From NCBI RefSeq assembly GCF_900188395.1, contig NZ_FZOB01000014.1:1-45156 (forward strand): 45,156 nt of DNA, given 5' to 3'. How positions within the stretch are numbered: the first letter of the stretch is position 1; the number at the start of each line of letters is the position of its first letter. Made by a program: the position numbers and the translations under genes. This DNA comes from Desulfurobacterium atlanticum. GTDB lineage: Bacteria > Aquificota > Aquificia > Desulfurobacteriales > Desulfurobacteriaceae. Below are positions 1 to 8,367 of the stretch, in pieces. The notes under the pieces were generated by a model. That model saw only the letters and a list, made by a program, of their open reading frames with translations, searched no databases and was not told the DNA's origin.

Positions 1-70
1 CGTGGTATAGGTTTATATTTAGCTGCATGGTTGTCCTCCTGGTAGTGGTTTTGGTTTTCTGAAAATTTGA

Positions 71-967
71 ATGTTTAGTGCTCTTAATATTTTAACTACC
101 AGGTGGGCAGCCTTTTTCCTTTGGTGTGGGTGGGGAGTATGTGTATACCTATGCAGGAACCTTGCCATAAGAAGCATTGACTCTTCACAGGTAAAATGGA
201 ATTCTGAAGGTTCATTCCTTAATGATGCTCATAAAGACCTGAAAGCTGATTTTGTCATGGCAAATCCGCCATTTAACGATAGTGACTGGAGTGGTGATTT
301 ATTACGAAAAGATGTCAGATGGAAGTATGGAGTGCCTCCTGTCAGTAATGCAAACTACGCATGGATTCAGCATTTTATATTTCATCTTGCTCCTCATGGA
401 AAAGCCGGCTTTGTTCTTGCAAAAGGAGCTCTTACTACAAAACAAACAGCCGAATATGAGATAAGGAAAAACATAATAGAAGATGACCTGATTGACTGTA
501 TCGTAAATCTTCCGTCCAAGTTGTTTTTAAACACCCAGATTCCAGCCTCTTTATGGTTTATCCGTAAAAACAAAACTACCCGTAAAGGTGAAATTCTTTT
601 CATAGATGCCAGAGATATGGGAAAACTCATAAACAGAAGAACAAGGGTTTTAACAGAAGAAGACATAAAAAAGATTGCTGACACCTACCACAAATGGCAA
701 AAAGGAGATGAAACTTATGAAGATATAAAAGGCTTCTGTAAATCTGTAAAAATTGAAGATGTTAGAGAGCTTGACTATGTTTTAACTCCCGGCCGGTATG
801 TTGGTCTTCCTGAAGAGGATGATGATTTTGATTTTGAAGAAAGATTTACAAAGCTAAAAGCTGAATTCATGGAACAGTTAAAGGAAGAAGAGAGACTGAA
901 TAAACTGATACTTGAAAGTTTAGAGAGAATAGAGATTCCACAGAAGGAGCAGGATAGTGAAGCTTGA
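71..967 (+). pseudogene. hsdM: Type I restriction-modification methylase subunit HsdM, C-terminal part with degenerate 5' end
   Basis: HsdM transfers a methyl group from SAM to adenine in the type I restriction-modification complex with HsdS and HsdR. The adenine-methylase motif NPPF is at residues 65-68, followed by the usual HsdM core (for example NYAWIQHF and NLPSKLFLNTQIPASLWF) and a charged C-terminal tail. HsdM proteins are normally about 500 residues; only about 270 recognisable residues are here. Residues 1-28, rich in W, C and F, do not look like HsdM. Good similarity begins at NLAIRSID (about base 158). In the same frame upstream, a TGA at 68-70 follows codons reading HGCPPGSGFGFL, which vaguely recalls the SAM-binding motif I, so the 5' half looks mutated rather than simply cut by the window edge. 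It is probably non-functional. Assembly error at the contig end is the alternative. Confidence 0.7.
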
Positions 968-1000
968 AAAAATATTAGAGCAACCTGAAGGAAAATAAAA

Positions 1001-1225
1001 ATGGAATGCTCTGAGCCCGGTTTTGCTTTTAGAGTTACATTTAAAAAAGTTAATTATGTAGAACTTGAAAAACCAGTTGCGACCGATTACGACCGATTAA
1101 CAATAAAAGAAAAAGAAATTCTTCTTTATTTACTTGAGAATCCTGAAATAACAAAGAAAACGGAAGAGGAAGTATTAAAAGCTGCTGAAACAAAAGTAAA
1201 AAAGGAGAAAAGCAATGACCGATAA
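1001..1225 (+). pseudogene. C-terminal remnant of a COG2865-like ATP-binding/winged-helix regulator
   Basis: This 74-codon frame starts abruptly with a stretch containing EPGFAFRVTFKK, which resembles the linker (EPxF...FRVTFKK) near the C-terminus of AlbA_2/COG2865 ATP-binding proteins that often sit in type I restriction loci. It continues into LTIKEKEILLYLLENPEITK, which looks like the first helices of a winged-helix domain. The ATPase part (normally 300 or more residues) is absent, and no ribosome binding site is evident. It lies between hsdM and the hsdS remnant. I read it as a deletion remnant; it could instead be a small unrelated protein. The family assignment rests on short motifs only. 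Confidence 0.4.
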
Positions 1226-1274
1226 AGTGCCGAAGGGATGGAAAAGAGTGAAGTTGGGGGATATTATAAAATGA
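1215..1274 (+). pseudogene. Remnant of an hsdS 5' end (about 19 codons)
   Basis: From ATG at 1215 the frame reads MTDKVPKGWKRVKLGDIIK and then TGA at 1272-1274. The intact hsdS at 1797 begins with nearly the same peptide (GEKIPKGWKKVKLGEVV). GGAGAAAAGCA just upstream could serve as a ribosome binding site. The TGA overlaps the ATG of the next gene (ATGA at 1271-1274). This is either the stub of an older hsdS truncated by insertion of the 1271-1807 gene, or a duplication of the hsdS start made when that gene arrived. Confidence 0.6.
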
Positions 1275-1807
1275 AAGAAATCTTTGAACAACTTGAATTG
1301 AAGCTAAAAAATAGTATTTTTAATAGAGCATCTGATATTATAAAAGCTCTTTTAGAATTTCTCCATAAAGAGAAGTTTTTACTTCAAAATGACATTAATG
1401 AAAGAGCTCTTACACACAAATTGGCTTTGTATTTGCAAAATTATTTTCACGATTACGATGTTGATTGTGAATATAACAGAATGATGAAAAACAATGAGTA
1501 TATAAAAAAGACATTAAATCTTCCGGCAGACGAAGGAATAATTATTTCCGATACAACTCAAAAGACTGTATATCCCGACATAATAATTCATAGAAGGGGA
1601 AATAATGATAATAATTTGCTGGTGATAGAAGTTAAAAAATCAGTAAATGTTAATGAAAATGAAAGAAATTTTGATTTTCAAAAATTAAAAGCATTTACAG
1701 AGCAATTGCGCTACAATCTTGGATTATATCTTGAATTTAATGAAAATGGAATTTCCGACTTTAAGTTGTTTGAAAATGGGGAGAAAGTAGGAGAGTATGA
1801 TGGGTGA
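1271..1807 (+). CDS. PD-(D/E)XK nuclease-like protein in the type I R-M locus
   Basis: This is a 178-aa soluble protein of unassigned function. The pattern PD (102-103), then DIIIHRRG, then E120-V-K122 is the core of the PD-(D/E)XK nuclease fold, and E44 in NERALTHKLALYLQ could be the upstream acidic residue. The region after it (FQKLKAFTEQLRYNLGLYLEF) resembles uncharacterised nuclease-like proteins carried inside R-M and phage-defence islands. The frame extends upstream to 1238, but the ATG at 1271 is preferred: it overlaps the stop of the preceding remnant (ATGA), and the extra 11 residues are read from hsdS-remnant DNA in another frame. The gene overlaps hsdS by 11 bases, so translation is probably coupled. 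Whether it cleaves DNA, and which DNA, cannot be read from the sequence. Confidence 0.6.
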   Translation: MKEIFEQLELKLKNSIFNRASDIIKALLEFLHKEKFLLQNDINERALTHKLALYLQNYFHDYDVDCEYNRMMKNNEYIKKTLNLPADEGIIISDTTQKTVYPDIIIHRRGNNDNNLLVIEVKKSVNVNENERNFDFQKLKAFTEQLRYNLGLYLEFNENGISDFKLFENGEKVGEYDG

Positions 1808-2978
1808 AAAGATACCAAAAGGCTGGAAAAAAGTGAAACTCGGTGAGGTAGTGTGGTTTAATCCTAAAGAAAAGCTATTAAAAGGACATTTTGCAAAAAA
1901 AATACCGATGGAAGCTTTGTCCCCTTTTACAAGAAAAATTCAGTTTTTTTATTTAGAAGAATATAAAGGAGGTGTAAAATTTAGAAATGGAGACACACTG
2001 GTGGCAAGAATAACACCGAGTTTAGAAAATGGAAAAACTGCTTTTGTTGACATTTTAAAAGCAGATGAAATAGGTTTCGGTTCTACGGAATTTATTGTTT
2101 TAAGAAATAAAAAAGGTATAACTGATAAAAAATTTGTTTATTACTTAGCTCTCTCTCCAGTTTTTAGAGAGACAGCTATAAAGTCTATGACAGGTAGTTC
2201 TGGGAGACAAAGAGTTCAAACAGAGGTTGTTAAAAATCATGAAATCCTTCTCCCTCCGCTCCCCGAGCAAAAAGCCATCGCATCGGTGCTTTCGTCGTTA
2301 GATGATAAAATAGACCTTCTCCACCGCCAGAACAAAACCCTTGAAAAAATGGCAGAAACCCTCTTTCGCCAGTGGTTTATTGAAGAGGCAAAAGAGGATT
2401 GGGAGGAAGTTTCTTTAGGGGATAGTGAACTTGCCAAAATAATTAAAAGTGGAATTAAGAAATTTGACGGTATAAAAATTTATCTTGCCACTGGTGACGT
2501 TAATGATACTAAAATTCAAGGTGGTGAATGCATTACATATTATAAAAGACCTTCAAGAGCAAATATGCAACCAGTAGAATTTTCGGTTTGGTTTGCTAAA
2601 AAAGGTGGTGTAAGGAAACTACTTATGTTTGATGATTATTCAGATATTGATAATATTATTCTATCAACTGGATTTACTGGATTAAAGACGACTGAATTAA
2701 GTCATTATTATATTTGGTGTTTTATATTATCAGAAGAGTTTCAGGAAATAAAAGATTCTTATGTTAGCGGAACAGTTCAACCTGATATAAATAATGAAGG
2801 GGTAAGACAAATAATGATATTAAAGCCTGATAAAGAGACTTTGGAGAAATTTAATAAAATCGTTAAACCTTATTTTATGAAAATTCAATCAAACAAAAAC
2901 CAAATCCGTACATTGGAAAAACTGCGGGATACACTCCTGCCAAAACTGATGAGTGGAAAAGTAAGGGTGAAAGTATGA
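1797..2978 (+). CDS. hsdS: Type I restriction-modification specificity subunit HsdS
   Basis: HsdS is the DNA-recognition subunit that positions two HsdM and, for restriction, two HsdR. The 393-aa protein shows the classical layout. TRD1 covers about residues 8-155 and starts with IPKGWKKVKLGEVV. The first conserved helix is LPPLPEQKAIASVLSSLDDK with LHRQNKTLEKMAETLFRQWF (about 152-195). TRD2 covers about 197-345. The C-terminal helix holds LRDTLLPKLMSGKV. Two start codons in tandem (1797 and 1800) follow AGGAGAG. The gene overlaps the upstream nuclease-like gene by 11 bases. It is full length and looks intact, unlike its partners hsdM and hsdR, so at most an orphan specificity subunit remains unless a second hsdM exists elsewhere. 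Confidence 0.9.
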   Translation: MMGEKIPKGWKKVKLGEVVWFNPKEKLLKGHFAKKIPMEALSPFTRKIQFFYLEEYKGGVKFRNGDTLVARITPSLENGKTAFVDILKADEIGFGSTEFIVLRNKKGITDKKFVYYLALSPVFRETAIKSMTGSSGRQRVQTEVVKNHEILLPPLPEQKAIASVLSSLDDKIDLLHRQNKTLEKMAETLFRQWFIEEAKEDWEEVSLGDSELAKIIKSGIKKFDGIKIYLATGDVNDTKIQGGECITYYKRPSRANMQPVEFSVWFAKKGGVRKLLMFDDYSDIDNIILSTGFTGLKTTELSHYYIWCFILSEEFQEIKDSYVSGTVQPDINNEGVRQIMILKPDKETLEKFNKIVKPYFMKIQSNKNQIRTLEKLRDTLLPKLMSGKVRVKV

Positions 2979-3015
2979 AAAACGGAAGGGGAATCTATTT
3001 CCATCTCCATCTTTA

Positions 3016-3098
3016 GACTCTATTCCAGATTTTTAGCCGAAAATCTGGACTTCACTCCAGAAATATCCTATATTCCCTTATGATACTGGAGTAGAGTC
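3016..3098 (+). promoter_or_regulatory. Nested inverted repeats in the leader of the AAA ATPase gene
   Basis: Two structures are nested in the 139-base gap between hsdS and the ATPase gene. The inner hairpin is CCAGATTTT (3025-3033), a 6-base loop, and AAAATCTGG (3040-3048), giving 9 perfect pairs. The outer arms are GACTCTATTCCAG (3016-3028) and CTGGAGTAGAGTC (3086-3098), 13 positions with one G-T pair. They share CCAG, so the two stems exclude each other. A third copy, ACTCCAG (3054-3060), could also pair with the 3' arm. Such mutually exclusive stems suggest an attenuator or an operator. Neither stem has a clean U-run directly after it. Confidence 0.5.
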
Positions 3099-3117
3099 AT
3101 ATTTTTTGGAGGTATAG

Positions 3118-4326
3118 ATGGAATTCCTGCTAAAGCTATCAAGAAGAAAGATAGAAAATAACAGTATCAAAACTAAAAGATATCTTTACGAAAAATTTGA
3201 CCTTAATAACAGATTAATCGCCATATTAGGAGCAAGAGGAACAGGTAAAACAACTCTAATGCTTCAAATTATCAAAGAAAAATGCAAACCTTCAGAAACT
3301 GTTTATCTTAGTCTTGACCATATCTTTTTCCTTGATAACAGGTTGATTGATGTTGTTGAAAATCTTTACACCCGATACGGGATAAGAAATTTCTTTCTGG
3401 ACGAAATACATAAATATCAGAACTGGCAGCAGGAAATAAAGAACATCTACGATTTTTATAACGATATAAAAATTGTTTTTTCAGGCAGTTCAAGTATTAA
3501 CATCCAGAAATCAAAGTATGACCTTTCCAGAAGGTGTATCACTTACTTTTTAAATGGGCTTTCTTTTAGAGAGTTTTTAAATATTAAATACGGAGAAAAC
3601 TATAAACCTTACTCTTTAAATGAAATTATAAAGAATTATAAAGACATAGCTTTTGAGATTGCAGAAAACGATAAGATTCTTCTGGATTTCCATGAATACT
3701 GCCGCTATGGTTACTATCCTATATATTTTGAAAATCCAAAAACGGTTGTTTCTAAAATAGTTAACATGTATGAAAAAGTGATTTATGAAGATATAGTTGA
3801 AGTGACAAATCTAAATACCGAAAATCTTATAGTTTTAAAAAAACTTATCTACTTTATAGCAACTATACCTCCCGGCGAAATTTCCATAAACAGTCTGAGC
3901 AGAAATTTAAAAAAAGATAATAAAACTATTATGAGTTTTATCTCAAAACTAACAGATGCCAGACTTTTAAACTTGATTTATAAAGAAGGAAGTTCTTCTG
4001 TCATGATAAGAACCCCCAGAAAAATTTACATTGAAAACGGAGCTCTTTATAACGCTATAAATGAAGAGATAAGAAACCCTGTGAATACAGGAAATTTGCG
4101 AGAAATCGTTTTTACAAATCAATTAAAAAACAGCAATTCCAGTATAAAATACAGCAAAGAAATCGGAGACTTCATAGTAGATGACTTCTACTTTGAAATT
4201 GGAGGAAAAAACAAAGGGAGAAGACAGATAAAAAAAGCAAAACAAAGCGGTTTCCTTGTAAAAGACGATATTCTCTACGGAGAAGAGGGAACTATTCCCT
4301 TATATCTGTTTGGATTTTTATATTAA
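3118..4326 (+). CDS. AAA-family ATPase with C-terminal DUF4143-like domain
   Basis: This 402-aa protein belongs to the AAA_14/DUF4143 group, a widespread ATPase family of uncertain role. The Walker A motif GARGTGKT is at residues 38-45, Walker B FFLDE at 92-96 followed by IHKYQNWQ, and the sensor-like strand IKIVFSGSSS at 117-126. The second half has a winged-helix-like stretch (about 240-300) and the terminal DFIVDDFYFEIGGKNK region that resembles a degenerate nuclease fold. GGAGG lies 8 bases before the ATG. It sits between hsdS and hsdR, a position often used by accessory genes in type I loci, and has its own structured leader. Its role with the R-M system is unknown; it may be a separate toxin-antitoxin-like or defence gene. 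Confidence 0.8.
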   Translation: MEFLLKLSRRKIENNSIKTKRYLYEKFDLNNRLIAILGARGTGKTTLMLQIIKEKCKPSETVYLSLDHIFFLDNRLIDVVENLYTRYGIRNFFLDEIHKYQNWQQEIKNIYDFYNDIKIVFSGSSSINIQKSKYDLSRRCITYFLNGLSFREFLNIKYGENYKPYSLNEIIKNYKDIAFEIAENDKILLDFHEYCRYGYYPIYFENPKTVVSKIVNMYEKVIYEDIVEVTNLNTENLIVLKKLIYFIATIPPGEISINSLSRNLKKDNKTIMSFISKLTDARLLNLIYKEGSSSVMIRTPRKIYIENGALYNAINEEIRNPVNTGNLREIVFTNQLKNSNSSIKYSKEIGDFIVDDFYFEIGGKNKGRRQIKKAKQSGFLVKDDILYGEEGTIPLYLFGFLY

Positions 4327-4393
4327 ACTGTGGATAACTTTTATTTAGCATTTGATAAAATTTCATAAATGGAATCTGAGGATGGTGAATGTT

Positions 4394-4837
4394 ATGCCTG
4401 ACCTGAACGAAAACTCCATTGAAAATTTTGCCATAGACCTTCTTAAATCCCAGGGCTGGGATTATGCTTTTGGGCCTGATATTGCCCCTGATGGAGTTAG
4501 ACCTGAAAGGAAATCTTTTGAAGATGTTATTTTAGAAAGCAGGTTAAAGAAGGCGCTAAAAATTATAAATCCGAATATACCTGAATCTGCAATAGATGAT
4601 GCAGTAAAGCAGGTAAAAAATCTTAATTTTCCTGAATTAATTTCCAACAATGAAGCCTTTCACCGTATGCTTACAGAAGGGGTAAGGGTCAGCTATCAAA
4701 AGAATGGAGAAGAAAGAGGGGATTATGTCTGGCTTGTTGATTTTGAAAATCCTGAGAATAATGATTTTTTGGTTGTTAATCAATTTACTGTAATTGAAAA
4801 CAATGTAAATAAGCGGCCGATATTGTTCTTTTCTTAA
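4394..4837 (+). pseudogene. hsdR: hsdR fragment 1: N-terminal part, ends at a -1 frameshift in the nuclease motif
   Basis: This is the first of three reading-frame pieces of a type I restriction endonuclease subunit, the ATP-driven DNA translocase and nuclease. It begins with MPDLNENSIENFAIDLLKSQ, typical of HsdR. The ATG at 4394 is chosen because GAGG lies about 12 bases upstream; the frame itself is open from 4352. It runs well to NQFTVIENNVNKRP and then reads ILFFS and stops. Adding one G after CGGCC (near 4816) would restore PDIVLFLNGIPIVVMELKNP, the D...ExK catalytic centre. The break is therefore a single-base loss inside the nuclease active site. A sequencing error is possible. Confidence 0.8.
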
Positions 4838-4857
4838 ATGGCATTCCCATTGTTGTA

Positions 4858-5430
4858 ATGGAGCTTAAAAATCCAGCAGATGAAAATGCAACCATTAAAT
4901 CAGCGTATAATCAGATTCAAACGTATAAGCAGGCAATACCTTCCCTATTTAACTACAATGAAATTTTAATTATCTCAGATGGACTTGAGGCGAGAGCTGG
5001 AAGTCTATCCGCCGGATTTGATAGGTTTATGGCGTGGAAATCTGTTGACGGTAAGAGAGAAGCATCAAATCTCATGGGACAGTTTGAGGTTTTAATAAAG
5101 GGACTTTTAAATAAAAATACCCTTCTTGACTCCATCAGATTTTTTGTTGTTTTTGACAAATCAAAAAAAGAAGATGAGAAAGGACAGGCAACCGTTACGA
5201 TAACAAAAAAAATAGCCGCATATCATCAATACTATGCTGTAAATAAAGCTATAAAATCAACACTCAGAACAGCAAATAACAGTAAAGGGAATAATCTTTT
5301 AAAAGAAAGTCCGGCATCCTACGGCCTTCCCGATGTAAAAACTCAACCTGAAGGAGATAGAAAAGCAGGGGTTGTATGGCACACGCAGGGGGTCAGGAAA
5401 ATCCCTTTCTATGTTGTTTTATACAGCTAA
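4858..5430 (+). pseudogene. hsdR: hsdR fragment 2: end of the nuclease domain to Walker A, ends at a +1 frameshift
   Basis: This is the second piece of HsdR, in the next frame. It begins with MELKNPADENATIKSAYNQI, the E-x-K half of the nuclease motif, and continues through the usual N-terminal domain (QTYKQAIPSLFNYNEILIIS). It ends at GVVWHTQG, immediately before Walker A. In the read frame GSGKS becomes [12 protein letters not shown] and a stop. A run of five G at about 5388-5392 should be four: removing one G restores [14 protein letters not shown]. The shift is opposite in sign to the first, so the third piece returns to the frame of the first. Confidence 0.8.
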
Positions 5431-7576
5431 AATTATTCAGATAATGGACAATCCTACAGTTGTTGTGATTACAGATAGGAACGACCTTGACGACCAGCTA
5501 TTTGGCACTTTTGCAGCTGCAACTCAGGCTTTAAGGCAGGAACCGATACAGGCAGAAAGCAGAGAGCACCTGAAAGAACTTTTAAAAGTGGATGCCGGAG
5601 GAGTGGTTTTTACTACCATTCAAAAATTCTGGCCTGATGATGGGAATGTTTATGAAACCTTATCAGAGCGGAGAAATATTGTTGTTATTGTTGATGAAGC
5701 TCACAGAACGCAGTATGGATTCAAGGCAAAAATAGATAAAGAAACAGGAGATATATCCTACGGTTTTGCCAAATATTTGAGAGATGCCCTGCCAAACGCA
5801 ACCTATATAGCTTTCACAGGAACACCTATTGAGAAAACAGATAAAAACACTCCGGCAGTTTTTGGAAATTACATTGATATTTACGATATTTCTCATGCTG
5901 TAGAAGATGGAGTAACTGTCCCGATCTATTATGAAAGCCGGTTGGCAAAGGTTGAGCTTACTAAAGAGGGAAAAAAACTGATTGAAAAGTTTGAAAAAGA
6001 ACTTGAAGAGCAGGACTTATCAGATTTAGAAAAAATAAAAGCAAAACGGATGAAACTTGAAGCTCTTATAGGAAGTAAAGAAAGAATAAAAAAGATTGCA
6101 GAAGACATTGTGAACCATTTTGAACAGCGTCTTGAAGCAATGGACGGCAAAGGTATGATTGTAGCGATGACAAGAAAAATTGCCGTAAGGCTTTACAACG
6201 AAATAGTTAAACTTCGCCCAGCCTGGCACAGCGACGACCTTAAAAAAGGATTTATAAAAGTTGTGATGACAACTGCTCCTTCTGATGAGCCGGAAATTTC
6301 AAGATTTCACCTGACAAAAGAACAGAGAAGAATTCTCGCAGATAGATTTAAAGATCCTGAGGATGAATTAAAATTGGTAATAGTTGTTGATATGTGGCTT
6401 ACTGGCTTTGATGTGCCATGCCTTCATACCATGTATATTGATAAACCGATGAAGGGACACACCCTGATGCAGGCAATAGCAAGAGTCAACAGGGTTTATA
6501 AAGACAAAGAAGGTGGTTTAATTGTTGATTATCTTGGGATAGCTGCTGATTTAAAAGAGGCTCTTTCTTTTTATGCTGAAAGTGGAGGGAAAGGAGATCC
6601 AGCAAAATTACAGGAAGAAGCTGTAAAGATAATGCTTGAAAAGATGGAAGTTGTAAGAGACATGCTCTTTGGATTTGATTATGAAAGATACTTTAAATCT
6701 GGTACAAAAGAAAAGCTAAACATTATCCTTGAAGCAGAGGATTTTATTCTTGGCCTTGAGAATGGCAAAAAGCGGTTTATTGATGCAGTAACTGCTCTTT
6801 CAAAAGCTTTTGCAATTGCGATTCCGCATCCTGAAGCTCTTAAAATAAAGGAGGAAGTTGCTTTCTTTCAGGCTGTTAAGTCAAGGCTTATAAAATTCAC
6901 ATCGGGAGAATACGGAAAAACACCTGAACAGATAGGAACAGCTGTAAAGCAGATAATTGATAAAGCTATAGTTTCCACTGACGTAATAGATATTTTTGAT
7001 GCCGCAGGACTTAAGAAACCTGATATATCAATCCTTTCTGATGAGTTTCTTGAAGAAGTAAGAGCGATTAAATACAAGAACGTTGCAATAGAAGTGCTTA
7101 AAAAACTCATAAATAATGAAATAAAAGGAAAAATGAAAATAAACCTTGTTAAGAGCCGCTCCCTGATGGAGTCTCTTGATTCTCTTATAAAAAAGTATAA
7201 CAATAGATTGCTGACAGCTGCAGAAGTTATTGAAGAACTTATAGAACTTGCAAAAGAGATAAAAGAGAGTGAGAAAGAACCGGCGGAGCTTGGACTTACA
7301 GATTATGAATACGCTTTTTATTGTGCTATTGCTAACAATGAAAGTGCAAAGGAAGTTATGGGAAAAGAGAAGCTGAGAGAGCTTGCGGTTGTTCTCTTTG
7401 AAAAGGTAAGAAAAAATACATCCATTGATTGGACGATAAGGGAGAATGCAAGGGCAAAGCTCAGGGTTATAGTTAAAAGGACACTTAGAAAATACGGCTA
7501 TCCACCTGATATGCAGGCTCTTGCCACAGAAACAGTTTTAAAGCAGGCAGAAGCTATTGCAGATTCTCTGATTTAA
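5372..7576 (+). pseudogene. hsdR: hsdR fragment 3: helicase motor and C-terminal domain
   Basis: This is the longest HsdR piece (734 codons) and covers the superfamily 2 motor. It has GSGKS (rest of Walker A, residues 7-11), [10 protein letters not shown], the DEAH box in [16 protein letters not shown] (motif III), TGFDVP and [15 protein letters not shown] (motif VI region), then an alpha-helical C-terminal domain that would contact HsdM. True HsdR sequence starts at RGSGKS; the first six codons are out of frame. The three pieces together would give about 1060 residues, the normal HsdR length, so only two single-base changes separate this from an intact gene. If they are real, the motor piece cannot bind ATP normally. 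The stop lies 5 bases from the stop of the convergent HD gene. Confidence 0.85.
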
Positions 7577-7581
7577 AAACA

Positions 7582-8253
7582 TTAAAGGTCAGTATCATTT
7601 ATTTTTATTCTAAACTGGCAGTTTAAAACTTTGCTGGCAGTTTTACACATTTTCATTCTTTCATTGAAAATATTGAAAAATTCAAGAATATCCGAAATTT
7701 CTGTATCCATCTTTATAACAAGCTTTATAATTCTCTCATTTCTGTCTATTTCTATATTGTTGTAATACACAGCATAATTAACTCTATCATGAATATCTTC
7801 TCTTAAATGGTCTCTGTTTCTTACTCTGTTCCTTGTTACATGGCACTTATCGGCAATAACCACAGCTGCAGCTACAGGTGTTACAGGCACTCCGGTGTCA
7901 GATTCATGGTTTCCTATTGCATACATTAGCTCTGTTAATTCTTCTTCTGTTAGCTCTTTGTATCTTTTAAGCAGCTGATATGCAAGAAGTGCTCCCGACT
8001 GAGCGTGATTATGTCTTGAAACTATATTTCCTATATCGTGTAAAAGCCCTGCTATTCCAGCAAGCTCTGTTTCTTTTTCTGAGTAGCCAAGTTTTTTAAG
8101 AATTTCTCTTGCCTTTCCTGCAACCCATACAACATGTTTAAGACCGTGGTATGTGTATCCCATATTTTGAAGAAAGAAATCTGCTCTTTCTATATAAAAT
8201 TTCACCTTATCGTCTTTCAAAAGTTTCCTGTAGGTTAATTTAAATTTTCTCAT
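7582..8253 (-). CDS. HD-domain metal-dependent phosphohydrolase
   Basis: This 223-aa protein carries an HD hydrolase domain. H36/H40 lie in YHGLKHVVWV, the H72-D73 pair in GLLHDIGN, followed by RHNHAQSGALLAY, and a later aspartate in IADKCHV completes the metal site pattern. Such proteins bind two divalent metals and hydrolyse nucleotide or other phosphoesters; the substrate is not evident. The C-terminal about 60 residues (YYNNIEIDRNERIIKLVIKM) form a small alpha/beta tail. AAGGAAG precedes the ATG at the right distance. The gene is transcribed away from argS, with 114 bases between the two starts, and converges on the broken hsdR. Confidence 0.8.
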   Translation of the reverse strand: MRKFKLTYRKLLKDDKVKFYIERADFFLQNMGYTYHGLKHVVWVAGKAREILKKLGYSEKETELAGIAGLLHDIGNIVSRHNHAQSGALLAYQLLKRYKELTEEELTELMYAIGNHESDTGVPVTPVAAAVVIADKCHVTRNRVRNRDHLREDIHDRVNYAVYYNNIEIDRNERIIKLVIKMDTEISDILEFFNIFNERMKMCKTASKVLNCQFRIKINDTDL

Positions 8254-8305
8254 TTTATTTCTTCCTTATATTCTACACCTGTAGTGCTAATTTTAATAAA
8301 TATGT

Positions 8306-8334
8306 TTGAATATCTCTCCGCAATAAAATAGAAT
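8306..8334 (+). promoter_or_regulatory. Putative sigma-70-type promoter of the argS operon
   Basis: TTGAAT (8306-8311) and TAGAAT (8329-8334) are separated by 17 bases. They lie 34 bases before the argS ATG in the divergent intergenic region. This is a match by eye to the -35/-10 consensus (five of six bases in each box). Confidence 0.5.
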
Positions 8335-8367
8335 ATTTACGACAAGTTTAAAGTCAAGGAGCGATGT

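Noticed and set aside
394-684. Antisense open frame inside hsdM
   Set aside because: It is a shadow of the sense gene; sequence is low in known motifs. The same reasoning removes the other antisense frames across coding regions.
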